The notes: a model not told the origin generated them from the sequence alone. DNA of 64,000 nt from an uncultured Cohaesibacter sp. (GCF_963667045.1 NZ_OY762934.1:124001-188000), one strand, 5' to 3'. Positions 18,946 through 28,419 are shown, counted from the stretch's first letter. Program-made: numbers and translations.

Positions 18946-19842
18946 TCACGGCGTAAGCTCGGTCATGAATTGACCGACAAACCGGCGAATTTCCTCAAGA
19001 TGGCTGAAGAGGGCGACATGCCCGGCGTTTTCCAGTGCAATCAGCTTTGCACTGGTGATGCTTTTCGCTGCCGTTTCTGCATGGTCAAAAGGAACAACGG
19101 CATCCTTTCTGCCGTGAATGATCTGTGTGGGGCATTGGATGGCGGAAAAGGGAATGGGTCTGCGCCGGGCAAACAACTTTGTGTCATTGATGGTTCCGGG
19201 AAGCCTCGCAGCCATCTCCTGAAACAGGCTTGATTGCAGGGCTTGCATCAGGAGCCATGCCTCCCTGTTGTGGACGGTTGCCCGCAACAGTTCGGGGTCT
19301 GGAATTGATCGGTGCGCCATCCGTTCCGGATTTTCTGTCGCCTTTCTCTGCATCCAGTTCACGAAGAATGTCGAACGGGCTACGAGCCTGAAGAGGGCTA
19401 GGCGCGCAAGGATGGTGCGTTTGACCGGCAGCCTTTTCGTGCAACAGGAAATGAGGATGAGGGCTTGACACCGCTCCGGATGTCGCGCGGCGAACTCAAT
19501 CGCGGATGGGCCTCCGGCCGAGATGGCCAGCACGGTCGCTTGCTTCACGTCCAGCCGGTTGAGGAGGCTGGCAAGGAGATCGGCCTGCTCTGAGGGTGTT
19601 GTCCTGTTGTGCAGGGGAGTGCCGAGATAGCCCGGGCGGGAGACGGCGATGATCGTGAAAGGATGGTCCGATGTAATGGCTGCTTTGGCGAGGAGGGCGC
19701 CTTGATCCAGTCCGCCCATGCCGCCATGAATGGCCAAAAGGGTTGGTTCTGTGTGGGTTCCCTCGATGGCATATTCGATGGGGCCCAGGTCTGTCTGCAT
19801 GATCTGGCGATCGTTCATGATGGATGGTCCGATGGGGGGCAT
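18946..19842 (-). CDS. Alpha/beta hydrolase
   Basis: A 298-residue protein of the alpha/beta hydrolase fold. The oxyanion region LLAIHGGMGGLDQG, the nucleophile elbow AISAGG (Ser in Ala-Ile-Ser-Ala-Gly), the acid in HGRKDAVVPFDHA and the catalytic His in ENAGHVALF form a complete triad. Substrate cannot be told; fold and size fit small esterases or haloperoxidase-like hydrolases. ATG at 19842 chosen (GGAAAG about 8 bases upstream); a TTG at 19878 and an ATG at 19818 are alternatives. It stands alone in the region between eno and ftsB, which looks accessory. Confidence 0.85.
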   Translation of the reverse strand: MPPIGPSIMNDRQIMQTDLGPIEYAIEGTHTEPTLLAIHGGMGGLDQGALLAKAAITSDHPFTIIAVSRPGYLGTPLHNRTTPSEQADLLASLLNRLDVKQATVLAISAGGPSAIEFAARHPERCQALILISCCTKRLPVKRTILARLALFRLVARSTFFVNWMQRKATENPERMAHRSIPDPELLRATVHNREAWLLMQALQSSLFQEMAARLPGTINDTKLFARRRPIPFSAIQCPTQIIHGRKDAVVPFDHAETAAKSITSAKLIALENAGHVALFSHLEEIRRFVGQFMTELTP

Positions 19843-19950
19843 GAGATTTGCTTTCCACTGATAGGCAAGCGGGCGCAAGCACCATGCTTCCCTGTCCAGA
19901 CAAGGTTGGGCATGACGGCGCGGGCTGCTACGGAATAGTTCAGTAATGGG

Positions 19951-20508
19951 TCAGTGCTGCTGAGCTGTCTGGGTGCGCTTTTGCTTCATCAATGTCAGAA
20001 ACGCACGGGCCGTGGCCGTTGGTGGCATCTCTTTGCGTCGATAGGCCGTTCCGTCCGGTGTGCGCGCGACAAAGCCGCCATCCACCAACGCTCTGCGCAG
20101 GAGGGCATGATCCTCAAAGCTGTTGCGTGCCTTGAGCAATGCGTTGACCTCACTTTCGGCGAGAGCCGCATTGGCGGGAAACAGTGACCATAGCCACCAA
20201 AGGCACAGGTTCCTCTGGGGCGGGCGGCTGGGCCAGCGCACCAGTCGGGCCTCTTCATCAATATGACGCAGGGTGTGCTCGATCAGGGCGTGATCGATGG
20301 GCTCAATGGTCTGTGTGGCGGTCAGGCGCTTTTCTGCGTCGTGATTGGCCTTGAAATGCTGATAGTTGCGGAAGCCAGCTGCGCGCGCCAGAATATTCAG
20401 CCATTCGACATGACTTGGAGGCATGTCTCCCTGACTTGCGGACTTCTTCAGGGACTTGGCGAGTTGAGAGATATCTTCAACCTGAAACGGTAGTGATGAT
20501 TTGGTCAT
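19951..20508 (-). CDS. DUF2087-domain protein
   Basis: A 185-residue, probably cytoplasmic protein with two parts. The N-terminus (about 1-60) contains HVEWLNILARAAGFRNYQHF, resembling a short helical domain found in glyoxalase-superfamily-related proteins. The C-terminus (about 115-165) has ESEVNALLK and DHALLRRALVDGGFVART, the DUF2087 signature, often found at the end of MarR/ArsR-like regulators. No clear helix-turn-helix is visible, so DNA binding is not claimed. Shine-Dalgarno GAGGAT 6 bases before the ATG. Probably a single gene; function unknown. Confidence 0.8.
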   Translation of the reverse strand: MTKSSLPFQVEDISQLAKSLKKSASQGDMPPSHVEWLNILARAAGFRNYQHFKANHDAEKRLTATQTIEPIDHALIEHTLRHIDEEARLVRWPSRPPQRNLCLWWLWSLFPANAALAESEVNALLKARNSFEDHALLRRALVDGGFVARTPDGTAYRRKEMPPTATARAFLTLMKQKRTQTAQQH

Positions 20509-21070
20509 GACTTATCCTCGACATGTGCCGAATTCAGTAAGTCGTGGTCACTCTTGCGACATGGCACAGGATAAGTGTGGGTCCATGCGGTGTGACAGGT
20601 TTAGCTCTTCAGAGAAGTAGTGACGCCTTGGTGAACTGTCGACCGAGGTTGTGTTTAGCGCGAAAGATGTGTGATGGCAAGATGCAACACTCATCACAAT
20701 TTGTCGCGACAGTCTTTGGCCGTTTGGAGATATATCGTTTTGATTCTCGGAGTTCAATACATATGCTCCGAGCCATTATATAACAGTTGAAATGAAATAA
20801 TATGTTTCATTGCTTATGAAATATTATATATGGTTATAAAAATGGTTGTTATAATTATGAAAATTGCAAGGAGAGATAGGTGGGAGAGACTATGCCAAGT
20901 GAGCTACGAGGTCATTCGACCTGGTAAGAATAAGGTGCCGGCGTTCCTGATGGGGGGTAGGCGGACCGGTAGAGAAAGGTCTTGGACCTTGCTTTGCTGG
21001 TCGCGGCAGAGGAACTCGCGAGAGGCGTTTTATGGATCTCGGATAGTCGGGGCTGGCCCTTCGAAGGGCT
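20509..21070. other. Non-coding AT-rich gap
   Basis: About 560 bases, strongly AT-rich at 20740-20880. An open frame on the plus strand from 20830 has no domain and poor codon use, and overlaps the next gene antisense. I see no tRNA, repeat or clear terminator here. Confidence 0.5.
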
Positions 21071-21388
21071 TCAGGATCTGGCTGTGCTCGAGAGCCGCGA
21101 TACGGTCTGTCGCGCGATGGTCTCCACCAGCATCCATGCCAGACGGCCAAACAACACGTAGAGGGCGAAGGACAGTTTGTCGTCGATCTTCAGTAGCTCG
21201 AACCATTTGGCATAGGCCATGACATAACTCTGGTGGTCGACCCAGTCGATGGCGATGCGGGAAAAGGCGTGGACCCCGGTGTATATCTGCTCCTGATAGA
21301 GGAAGCAGTAGATATAGAGGATGGTGCCAAGAATGATGCCGATGATCAGGCGCCAGAAGCCAACCAGTGTTATCCCGAATAGTCGCAT
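21071..21388 (-). CDS. Small hypothetical membrane protein
   Basis: A 105-residue protein with a strong membrane segment at about 8-33 (GFWRLIIGIILGTILYIYCF) and a weaker hydrophobic stretch at about 72-90 (FALYVLFGRLAWMLV), separated by a polar, Tyr/His/Trp-rich stretch. The C-terminus is basic and Ser/Arg-rich. Start ATG at 21388 with AGGA about 9 bases upstream; an ATG at 21397 is the alternative. No family recognised. It lies 200 bases beyond the ubiX end, on the same strand. Confidence 0.65.
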   Translation of the reverse strand: MRLFGITLVGFWRLIIGIILGTILYIYCFLYQEQIYTGVHAFSRIAIDWVDHQSYVMAYAKWFELLKIDDKLSFALYVLFGRLAWMLVETIARQTVSRLSSTARS

Positions 21389-21588
21389 TAGCAGCATCCT
21401 GTGACCCCTGTTTTCGTTGTCTGTCCCCGATGTTCCGTGATGGGAGCTTAGCCAACTGGCTAGACGCTGTCAGGTCCTTTGTGCTGTTCTTCAGCAAATT
21501 TGATGCCATGGCCAGTGGCGGGGTTGTCGCTGGGCTGTGGCGAAAGGGGCTGGCGGAACCGGGAAGAGGTCAGGTTGGGGCTTCCGGT

Positions 21589-22176
21589 TCAGGCTCGCCA
21601 GCGCTGCAGGATGGGGGAAACATCGAGGTCGAGCTGTGAGAGCAGGCGGGTGGCGCTCTGTTCGATCATTTCTTCCAGACTTGCCGGTTTGAGATAGAAA
21701 GCCGGTACCGGTGGGGCGATGATGCCGCCCATGCGGGTAACCTGCTCCATGGCCTGAATATGGCCCAGATGCAGCGGGGTTTCCCGGACTGCGAGAACCA
21801 GCTTGCGGCGCTCCTTGAGCATGACATCGGCGGCGCGGATCGATAGCCGGTCGGTCTGGCAATAGGCGATGGCGGCGAGGCTGCGGATGGAGCAGGGGGC
21901 AAACAGCAGACCGTCCAGCGGATTGGAGCCCGAGGCGATTGAAGCTGCCAGATCATGGTCATTGTGGCAATGGTTCGCCCCGGCTTCCAGCTCCTGACGT
22001 TGATCTTGTGTCAGCTCCAGCCGGGCGGTGGTGTCGCCGCCAGCGGTGACGATCAGATGGGTCGAGATTGCTGCGCCTTGGTCCTTGAGGGCGTTGAGCT
22101 GCTTCATGGCGTAAAGGCCGAGAAGCGAGCCGGATGCGCCGGTTACCACAAGGCCGATTTTCTTGTTGGGCTGCAT
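21589..22176 (-). CDS. ubiX: Flavin prenyltransferase UbiX
   Basis: Makes prenylated FMN, the cofactor of UbiD-type decarboxylases. The 195 residues match the family: GLVVTGASGSLLGLYAM (FMN-binding loop with Gly-Ala-Ser-Gly), FAPCSIRSLAAIA, and RKLVLAVRETPLHLGHI with the conserved Arg-Glu. It lies 24 bases after ubiD on the same strand, so enzyme and cofactor supplier are made together. The pair most likely serves ubiquinone synthesis (4-hydroxy-3-polyprenylbenzoate decarboxylation), but a dedicated aromatic-acid decarboxylase role cannot be excluded. Confidence 0.93.
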   Translation of the reverse strand: MQPNKKIGLVVTGASGSLLGLYAMKQLNALKDQGAAISTHLIVTAGGDTTARLELTQDQRQELEAGANHCHNDHDLAASIASGSNPLDGLLFAPCSIRSLAAIAYCQTDRLSIRAADVMLKERRKLVLAVRETPLHLGHIQAMEQVTRMGGIIAPPVPAFYLKPASLEEMIEQSATRLLSQLDLDVSPILQRWRA

Positions 22177-22200
22177 GTGCCTTGGTTTCCTTGTTGTGGT

Positions 22201-23703
22201 CTACAATCCGAGCCTGGCGACGAGGTCGTCCACCTCTGTGACCGTCTGCTCATCCATCTTCAATTCGCGCCCCCACTCGCGTTGGGTTTCCGAGCCGATC
22301 TTGTCGGTTGCATCGATGCCCAGCTTGCCGCCGAGGCCTTCGAGGGGCGAGGCGAAATCGAGATAGTCGATCGGTGTGTTGCCGACTTGCAAGAGATCGC
22401 GACTCGGATCGGTCTTGGTGGCCACTGCCCACATGACGTCTTCCCAGCTGCGTGCGTTGATGTGAGCATCGACGATGATGATGAGCTTGGTCATGTTGAA
22501 CTGCGGCAACATCGACCACATGCCCATCATGACACGGCGGGCCTGACCGGCATAGCGTTTCCTGATGGAAATGACGGCAACGCGGTAGGAGGCCGTTTCC
22601 GGCGGCAACCAGCAGTCGACGACTTCCGGAAATGCCTGCCGCACAAGCGGCATGAAGACGTCGTTCAGCGCTTCGGAGATGACGGATGGTTCATCCGGTG
22701 CGCGGCCGGTATAGGTCGACAGATAGATCGGGTCCTTGCGGTGAGTGATGGCGGTGACCGTCACTTTGGGGAAAGACTCGACGGCATTGTAATAGCCGGT
22801 GTGGTCGCCGTAGGGGCCTTCGGGCAGGGTCTCGGTTGCTGACACGGTGCCTTCGATGACGATCTCGGCGTTGGCGGGTACGAGCAGTGGCTGGCTCTTC
22901 GCATGCACCAACTGAGTCGGCTTGCCACGGAACAGACCCGAGAATTGTGCTTCGCTGAGGGTCTCGGGGATGGGAGTGACGGCGCCCATGATGGTGGCCG
23001 GGTCGCTGCCGATGGCGATGGCGATGGGCATGTCTTCGCCCTTGGCCTTCCACTGGCGGAAATGGGCGGCACCACCGCGATTCTCCAGCCAGCGCATGAT
23101 CAGCGTGGTCTTGCTGGCCTGCTGGATGCGGTAAACGCCCCAGTTATAGCCCTTGATTTCCTCGCTTTCGGCAGGCCTCGTAATGACGATGGGCCATGTG
23201 ATGAGCGGGGCAGGTTCTTCCGGCCAGCAAGTCTGGATGGGCAGGGAACCAAGGTCGATGGCGTCTCCCGTATGGACGATCTCCTGACAATGGGCGCGGC
23301 TCTGGATCTTGCCCCTGAGGCTTGCTGCCGCCTTGAAGAGCGGGCCGATGGCGGAGAGGATTTCGGAGCGTTCCGGCGGCTGGGGCTGACGCAGATAGGC
23401 GAGGAACTCGCCGAAGGGGATCAGGTCGTCCTCGGAGCAGCCCAGCGACCATGCGACTCGCTTGACCGTGCCGAACAGGTTGATGAGCGCGGGCATCGTG
23501 CTGGGGGTGCCGTCGGACTTCAGCGGCTTTTCCAGAAGCAGAGCAGGGCCATGCTTCATCATGACGCGGCGTTGCAGCTCGGTTGCCTGAAGCTTCATGC
23601 TGACCGGCTCGGAGATGCGGATCAACTCGCCCTGTTCCTCGCAATATTTGATGAAATCGCGCAGGTCGTTGAAGATCGGCAGGCGACGGCTGTGGATGTG
23701 CAT
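22201..23703 (-). CDS. ubiD: UbiD-family decarboxylase
   Basis: Prenyl-FMN-dependent decarboxylase of the UbiD family; the likely reaction is removal of the carboxyl group from polyprenyl-hydroxybenzoate in ubiquinone synthesis. The 500 residues match full-length UbiD (about 490-500). NWGVYRIQ, MRWLENRGGAAHFRQW and LPEGPYGDHTGYYN (with the catalytic-region Glu) are conserved; IVVDAHINARSWEDVMWA continues the family pattern. ATG at 23703. First gene of a two-gene ubiD-ubiX unit, which sits in the region between eno and ftsB. Confidence 0.92.
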   Translation of the reverse strand: MHIHSRRLPIFNDLRDFIKYCEEQGELIRISEPVSMKLQATELQRRVMMKHGPALLLEKPLKSDGTPSTMPALINLFGTVKRVAWSLGCSEDDLIPFGEFLAYLRQPQPPERSEILSAIGPLFKAAASLRGKIQSRAHCQEIVHTGDAIDLGSLPIQTCWPEEPAPLITWPIVITRPAESEEIKGYNWGVYRIQQASKTTLIMRWLENRGGAAHFRQWKAKGEDMPIAIAIGSDPATIMGAVTPIPETLSEAQFSGLFRGKPTQLVHAKSQPLLVPANAEIVIEGTVSATETLPEGPYGDHTGYYNAVESFPKVTVTAITHRKDPIYLSTYTGRAPDEPSVISEALNDVFMPLVRQAFPEVVDCWLPPETASYRVAVISIRKRYAGQARRVMMGMWSMLPQFNMTKLIIIVDAHINARSWEDVMWAVATKTDPSRDLLQVGNTPIDYLDFASPLEGLGGKLGIDATDKIGSETQREWGRELKMDEQTVTEVDDLVARLGL

Positions 23704-24108
23704 CTGGTTGCCCCAATGGTTGACGGCTCATGACCGGAAAGGGATGGTGCCTGAAAGGGGTGGCATGAAGGTTCATTCTCACTCGTCAGGTCGCCAAGGC
23801 AGTTGTTGCGTCCGATCTGAGCAAATCCCATGACCAAGGTCAAATGACTTCGTTCTGAAACGAAAATTGTTCAGAGCTTCATTTCTGTGCTTTTCTGAAA
23901 CATCGCGATGCTGCCTCTGTTATTTTTGTAAGGCAAAGGTTAACCATTTGAATTAATTAACTTTTTATATACCAAAAAAATCTGCAATTTTTCTGTTTCC
24001 GGTGTGAATGGAAAGCGTTTGTTAACGCTAAGCGGTCTAAATAGATGACGTGTCAGGCAGAGAGGGTTTTGCGTACTGCCTGATAACCGAGTGTGTAAGG
24101 TGTACGGT
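23704..24108. promoter_or_regulatory. Divergent region between ubiD and ftsB
   Basis: About 400 bases, AT-rich around 23930-24000 (TTAATTAACTTTTTATATACC). It must carry promoters for both directions. No small gene or structured RNA recognised. Confidence 0.4.
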
Positions 24109-24420
24109 ATGGCAACTCGCCAACGAAAAAATTCGGCATTGCGTCAGTTGGTGCTGCCTTTCTTTTTCCTGTTAGTCATAGCCTATTTTGTGTATCATAC
24201 GTTGCATGGCAGCTTTGGTGTGTATGCGCTTGCCGAAATGAAGGTTCAGGCCGATGCGCTGGAGGCGGATCTCTTGGATCTGCGCTTTCAGCGCGAAGCT
24301 GCCGAGCACCGTATCGCCCTGTTTCGTCAGGGAACTCTTGATCCAGACATGATGGATGAGCGGGCTCGCGCCTACCTCGACGTTGCCGATCCAAACGAAA
24401 TCGTCATTTTCAATAATTAA
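24109..24420 (+). CDS. ftsB: Septum formation initiator FtsB/DivIC-like
   Basis: Bitopic division protein: a short basic cytoplasmic N-terminus (MATRQRKNS), one membrane segment at about 13-33, then a coiled-coil-like stretch (AEMKVQADALEADLLDLRFQ) and a short C-terminal domain, as in FtsB. At 103 residues it fits the family. In the divisome FtsB links FtsL and FtsQ. Start at 24109 has AAGGTG 6 bases upstream. It lies just before pdhA, the conserved position of this gene in Rhizobiales. Confidence 0.88.
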   Translation: MATRQRKNSALRQLVLPFFFLLVIAYFVYHTLHGSFGVYALAEMKVQADALEADLLDLRFQREAAEHRIALFRQGTLDPDMMDERARAYLDVADPNEIVIFNN

Positions 24421-24533
24421 CCTGAATTTGGGTGACAGATTTTTTTTAACTGCATTTCGGTTAAGTTTGTTTTTCGTTGTATTTTCAGTGCATTATGTGA
24501 ATTTTTCCGGTGGATTACACGTTGCATCTGTAA

Positions 24534-24589
24534 TTGCAGATTAGAGCTCCCTAAATTATCTTACACTACATGGAAACGCTTTAGGGAGC
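24534..24589 (+). promoter_or_regulatory. Predicted pdhA promoter with 10-bp inverted repeat over the ribosome binding site
   Basis: A sigma-70-like promoter, TTGCAG (24534-24539) and TATCTT (24557-24562) with a 17-base spacer, lies before pdhA. A perfect 10-bp inverted repeat embraces it: GCTCCCTAAA (24546-24555) in the spacer and TTTAGGGAGC (24580-24589), which contains the AGGGAG ribosome binding site of pdhA (ATG at 24596). If transcription starts upstream, the repeat would form a hairpin hiding the ribosome site; if it starts near 24569, the repeat can act only as DNA, as an operator with arms about three helical turns apart. Confidence 0.5.
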
Positions 24590-24595
24590 AGCACA

Positions 24596-25639
24596 ATGGC
24601 AGCATCCGCGTCTGGTACCGCTAAAAAGGCGGCGAAGGGCACATCCCGTGCCCAGGTAAATCGCACAATTGTTGAATTTGATAAGGATCAGGAACTTCAC
24701 GCCTATCGTGAAATGCTGCTGATCCGCCGTTTTGAAGAGAAAGCCGGCCAGCTTTATGGCATGGGCATGATCGGCGGCTTCTGTCACCTTTATATTGGTC
24801 AGGAAGCTGTGGTTGTCGGCATGCAGATGGCCGCAAAGGAAGGTGACCAGGTTGTCACGTCCTATCGTGACCACGGTCACATGTTGGCCTGCGACATGGA
24901 CCCCAAGGGCGTCATGGCCGAATTGACCGGCCGTAGAGACGGTTATTCCAAGGGAAAAGGCGGCTCTATGCACATGTTCAGCCGCGAGAAGAACTTCTTC
25001 GGCGGCCATGGTATCGTTGGCGCCCAGGTCTCCATCGGTACCGGTCTTGCCTTCGCGAACAAATATCGCGGCAACGACAACGTCTCCTTCATCTACATGG
25101 GCGATGGCGCATCCAACCAGGGTCAGGTCTACGAGAGCTTCAACATGGCCAAGCTCTGGAACCTGCCTGCGATCTACGTGATCGAGAACAACAAGTATGG
25201 CATGGGAACCTCGGTTGAGCGTTCTTCATCCAACACCGATCTTTCCCAGCGCGGTATTTCTTTCGGCATCCCTGGCGAGCAGGTTGATGGCATGGACGTG
25301 CGCGCCGTGATGGCTGCTGCCGAACGCGCCATTGAATGGGCCCGCGAAGGCAAGGGGCCTTACATCCTCGAAATGATCACCTACCGCTACCGCGGGCATT
25401 CCATGTCCGACCCGGCGAAATATCGTTCCAAGGAAGAAGTGCAGAAGATGCGCAATGAGCACGATCCGATCGAGCAGGTGCGTCAGCGTCTGATTGACGG
25501 CGGTCTTGCCAGCGAAGATGAGCTGAAGGCCATCGACAAGGACATCCGCGCAATCGTGTCCGATTCTGCCGACTTCGCCCAGACCAATCCCGAGCCGGAT
25601 GAATCCGAACTCTGGACCGATATTTACATGCCGCTCTAA
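24596..25639 (+). CDS. pdhA: Pyruvate dehydrogenase E1 alpha subunit
   Basis: Alpha chain of the thiamine-diphosphate-dependent E1 component, which decarboxylates pyruvate and passes the acetyl group to E2. The 347 residues contain the E1-alpha pattern: LLIRRFEEKAGQLYG, YRDHGHML, the TPP motif from GDGASNQGQ to ENNKYGMGT, and the phosphorylation-loop-like YRYRGHSMSDPAKYR. An Ala/Lys-rich N-terminal extension of about 25 residues is extra. Shine-Dalgarno AGGGAG lies inside an inverted repeat (separate entry). First gene of pdhA-pdhB-pdhC-lpd. Confidence 0.97.
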   Translation: MAASASGTAKKAAKGTSRAQVNRTIVEFDKDQELHAYREMLLIRRFEEKAGQLYGMGMIGGFCHLYIGQEAVVVGMQMAAKEGDQVVTSYRDHGHMLACDMDPKGVMAELTGRRDGYSKGKGGSMHMFSREKNFFGGHGIVGAQVSIGTGLAFANKYRGNDNVSFIYMGDGASNQGQVYESFNMAKLWNLPAIYVIENNKYGMGTSVERSSSNTDLSQRGISFGIPGEQVDGMDVRAVMAAAERAIEWAREGKGPYILEMITYRYRGHSMSDPAKYRSKEEVQKMRNEHDPIEQVRQRLIDGGLASEDELKAIDKDIRAIVSDSADFAQTNPEPDESELWTDIYMPL

Positions 25640-25656
25640 GGTGAAGGGATAGACTT

Positions 25657-27045
25657 ATGCCAATTAAAGTTCTTATGCCGGCCCTCTCCCCGACCATGGA
25701 AGAAGGCAATCTGGCCAAGTGGGTCAAAAAAGAAGGTGACAAGATCGAGATCGGCGACGTGATCGCAGAGATCGAGACCGACAAGGCCACCATGGAAGTC
25801 GAGTCTGTCGACGAGGGCACTCTCGGCAAGATCCTCGTTGCCGAAGGTTCTCAGGGCGTCAAGGTCAACGAGCTGATCGCCCTGATCCTTGAAGAAGGCG
25901 AAGATGCTTCTGCTCTCGACAGCGTTTCTGCCGATGCCGCTCCGGCTCCGGCTGCTGAAGCACCTGCTGCTCCGGCTTCCGTTCCGGCCGCACCGAAATC
26001 TGCCGCTCCGGTTACCGTTCCTGATGTCGATGACGAGCCGGAAATTCCTGCTGGCACACCGATGAAGACCCAGACCGTCCGCGAAGCACTGCGTGATGGC
26101 ATGGCCGAGGAAATGCGTCGCGACGATGACGTCTTCCTGATTGGTGAAGAAGTGGCCCAGTATCAGGGAGCCTACAAGATCTCCCAGGGCATGCTGGAAG
26201 AGTTCGGCGAACGCCGCGTGATCGATACCCCGATCACCGAACACGGCTTCACTGGTCTTGCTGCCGGTGCTGCCATGGCCGGTCTGCGCCCGATCGTCGA
26301 GTTTATGACCTTCAACTTCGCCATGCAGGCGATTGACCACATCATCAACTCTTCCGCCAAGACCCTCTATATGTCCGGTGGCCAGATCCACAACCCGATC
26401 GTGTTCCGCGGTCCGAACGGTGCTGCTGCCCGCGTGGCTGCTCAGCACTCGCAGGATTACACCGCATGGTACAGCCAGATTCCTGGTCTGATTGTTGTGC
26501 ATCCTTACACGGCAGCCGACTACAAGGGCCTGATCAAGTCCGCCATCCGTACCAACAACCCGGTTGTCTTCCTTGAGAACGAAATTCTCTATGGTCACAG
26601 CTTCGATGTTCCGGATGTTGACGACTTCACGGTTCCGCTCGGCAAGGCCCGCATCGCCCGCAAGGGTAGCGATGTGACCATCGTTTCCTTCGGCATTGGC
26701 ATGCAGCATTCTCTCAACGCAGCTGAAGAGTTGGCCAAGGAAGGGATTGAAGCCGAAGTCATCGACCTTCGCACCATCCGCCCGCTCGACACCGAAACCA
26801 TCATCCGCTCGGTCATCAAGACCGGCCGTTGCGTGGTGGTCGAAGAAGGCTGGCCGCAGGCCTCCACCGCTTCGGAAGTTGCCTTCCGCGTGATGGATCA
26901 GGCTTTTGACTATCTGGATGCGCCGGTTGCCCGCGTTTGCGGCAAGGACGTTCCGATGCCTTACGCTTCCAACCTCGAAAAACTGGCTCTGCCAAACGTT
27001 GCCGAGGTGATTGCTGCCGTCAAGGCTGTTACCTATACCGCTTAA
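25657..27045 (+). CDS. pdhB: Pyruvate dehydrogenase E1 beta subunit with lipoyl domain
   Basis: Beta chain of E1, with the alphaproteobacterial peculiarity of an N-terminal lipoyl domain (residues about 1-80; modified Lys43 in ETDKATMEV). An Ala/Pro-rich flexible linker (about 90-125) leads to the E1-beta core from [14 protein letters not shown], including [30 protein letters not shown] and the C-terminal transketolase-like domain with [11 protein letters not shown]. Length 462 fits this extended form. It lies 17 bases after pdhA. Lipoylation depends on lipA, about 5 kb downstream. Confidence 0.97.
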   Translation: MPIKVLMPALSPTMEEGNLAKWVKKEGDKIEIGDVIAEIETDKATMEVESVDEGTLGKILVAEGSQGVKVNELIALILEEGEDASALDSVSADAAPAPAAEAPAAPASVPAAPKSAAPVTVPDVDDEPEIPAGTPMKTQTVREALRDGMAEEMRRDDDVFLIGEEVAQYQGAYKISQGMLEEFGERRVIDTPITEHGFTGLAAGAAMAGLRPIVEFMTFNFAMQAIDHIINSSAKTLYMSGGQIHNPIVFRGPNGAAARVAAQHSQDYTAWYSQIPGLIVVHPYTAADYKGLIKSAIRTNNPVVFLENEILYGHSFDVPDVDDFTVPLGKARIARKGSDVTIVSFGIGMQHSLNAAEELAKEGIEAEVIDLRTIRPLDTETIIRSVIKTGRCVVVEEGWPQASTASEVAFRVMDQAFDYLDAPVARVCGKDVPMPYASNLEKLALPNVAEVIAAVKAVTYTA

Positions 27046-27057
27046 AGGAGAGAGAAA

Positions 27058-28419
27058 ATGCCCGTAACGATTACGATGCCGGCCCTTTCTCCGACCATGG
27101 AGAGCGGGACCCTTGCCAAATGGCTGGTCAAGGAAGGTGATGAAATCTCCTCTGGGGATGTGATCGCCGAGATTGAAACCGACAAGGCAACCATGGAAGT
27201 GGAAGCTGTTGACGAAGGCACCATCGGCAAGATCCTTGTCGAAGCTGGTACTGCCGACGTCGCTGTGAACGCTCCGATTGCGCTGTTGCTGGAAGAAGGC
27301 GAAGACGCCTCTGCTCTGGACGGGATGAGTGCTGCCAGCCCGGCTGCCGCTCCTGCGGCAGAAGCGGCTCCGGCCAAGGAAGCGGCAGCTCCGGCTGCTG
27401 CTGCTGCTGAAGCCAGCGTTGCTGCCGATCCGGCTCCAACGGCTGCCGATGGCAACCGCATCTTCTCTTCGCCGCTGGCTCGTCGCCTTGCCGAGATGAA
27501 TGATCTGGATCTGGCCAAGGTAACCGGTACTGGGCCGCGTGGACGTATCGTCAAGCGCGATATCGACGCGGCCGTCGAAGCTGGTACCGCCAAGGCTGGT
27601 GCTCCGGCTGTAGCCGAGGCTCCAAAAGCTGCTGTTGCGTCTGCCGCTGCCGCTGCCGCTGCACCGGCTCCGGCTGCCGGTCCTTCCGATGCGCAGGTCC
27701 TCAAGCTGTTCGAAGAAGGCTCCTATGAGCTCGTTCCGCACGACGGCATGCGCAAGACCATTGCAAAGCGCCTGACCGAAGCCAAGCAGACCATTCCGCA
27801 CTTCTATGTGTCGGTCGACTGCAAACTGGACGATCTGCTCGCTCTGCGTGGCCAGCTGAATGCTTCGGCTCCGCGCAAGGACGACAAGCCTACGTTCAAG
27901 CTGTCGGTCAACGACATGGTGATCAAGGCTCTGGCTCTTGCCCTGCGCGATGTGCCTGATGCCAACGTCTCCTGGACGGCTGACAACATGGTCAAGCACA
28001 AGCATGTGGATGTCGGCGTTGCCGTTTCCATCGACGGTGGCCTGATCACCCCGATCATCCGCCGCGCCGAGGAAAAGGCTCTGTCCACCATCTCCAACGA
28101 GATGAAGGACATGGGCAAACGCGCCAAGGAACGCAAGCTCAAGCCTGAGGAATATCAGGGTGGTACGACCGCCGTGTCCAACATGGGCATGATGGGCGTC
28201 AAGAGCTTCTCTGCCGTTGTCAACCCGCCGCATTCGACCATTCTGGCCGTTGGCGCCGGTGAGAAACGTCCGATCATCGAGGGCGACGAAATCAAGGTTG
28301 CAACCATGATGACCGTCACCCTGTCGACCGACCACCGCACTGTTGATGGTGCTCTGGGCGCAGAACTGCTCAAGGCATTCAAGGGTTACATCGAAAACCC
28401 GATGAGCATGCTGGTCTAA
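27058..28419 (+). CDS. pdhC: Dihydrolipoamide acetyltransferase (PDH E2)
   Basis: Core of the pyruvate dehydrogenase complex, moving the acetyl group from its lipoyl arm to CoA. Domains in order: one lipoyl domain (1-80, Lys in ETDKATMEV), an Ala/Pro linker, the peripheral-subunit-binding domain (about 138-175, SSPLARRLAEMNDLDL and GTGPRGRIVKRD), a second linker, and the catalytic domain with STDHRTVDGALGAELL holding the active His. Length 453. Twelve bases after pdhB. The lipoyl domain here is nearly a copy of the one in PdhB, as expected for partners in one complex. Confidence 0.97.
   Translation: MPVTITMPALSPTMESGTLAKWLVKEGDEISSGDVIAEIETDKATMEVEAVDEGTIGKILVEAGTADVAVNAPIALLLEEGEDASALDGMSAASPAAAPAAEAAPAKEAAAPAAAAAEASVAADPAPTAADGNRIFSSPLARRLAEMNDLDLAKVTGTGPRGRIVKRDIDAAVEAGTAKAGAPAVAEAPKAAVASAAAAAAAPAPAAGPSDAQVLKLFEEGSYELVPHDGMRKTIAKRLTEAKQTIPHFYVSVDCKLDDLLALRGQLNASAPRKDDKPTFKLSVNDMVIKALALALRDVPDANVSWTADNMVKHKHVDVGVAVSIDGGLITPIIRRAEEKALSTISNEMKDMGKRAKERKLKPEEYQGGTTAVSNMGMMGVKSFSAVVNPPHSTILAVGAGEKRPIIEGDEIKVATMMTVTLSTDHRTVDGALGAELLKAFKGYIENPMSMLV

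Noticed and set aside
20830-21222. 130-codon plus-strand frame
   Set aside because: Overlaps the membrane gene on the other strand; rich in Arg/Ser with no domain.
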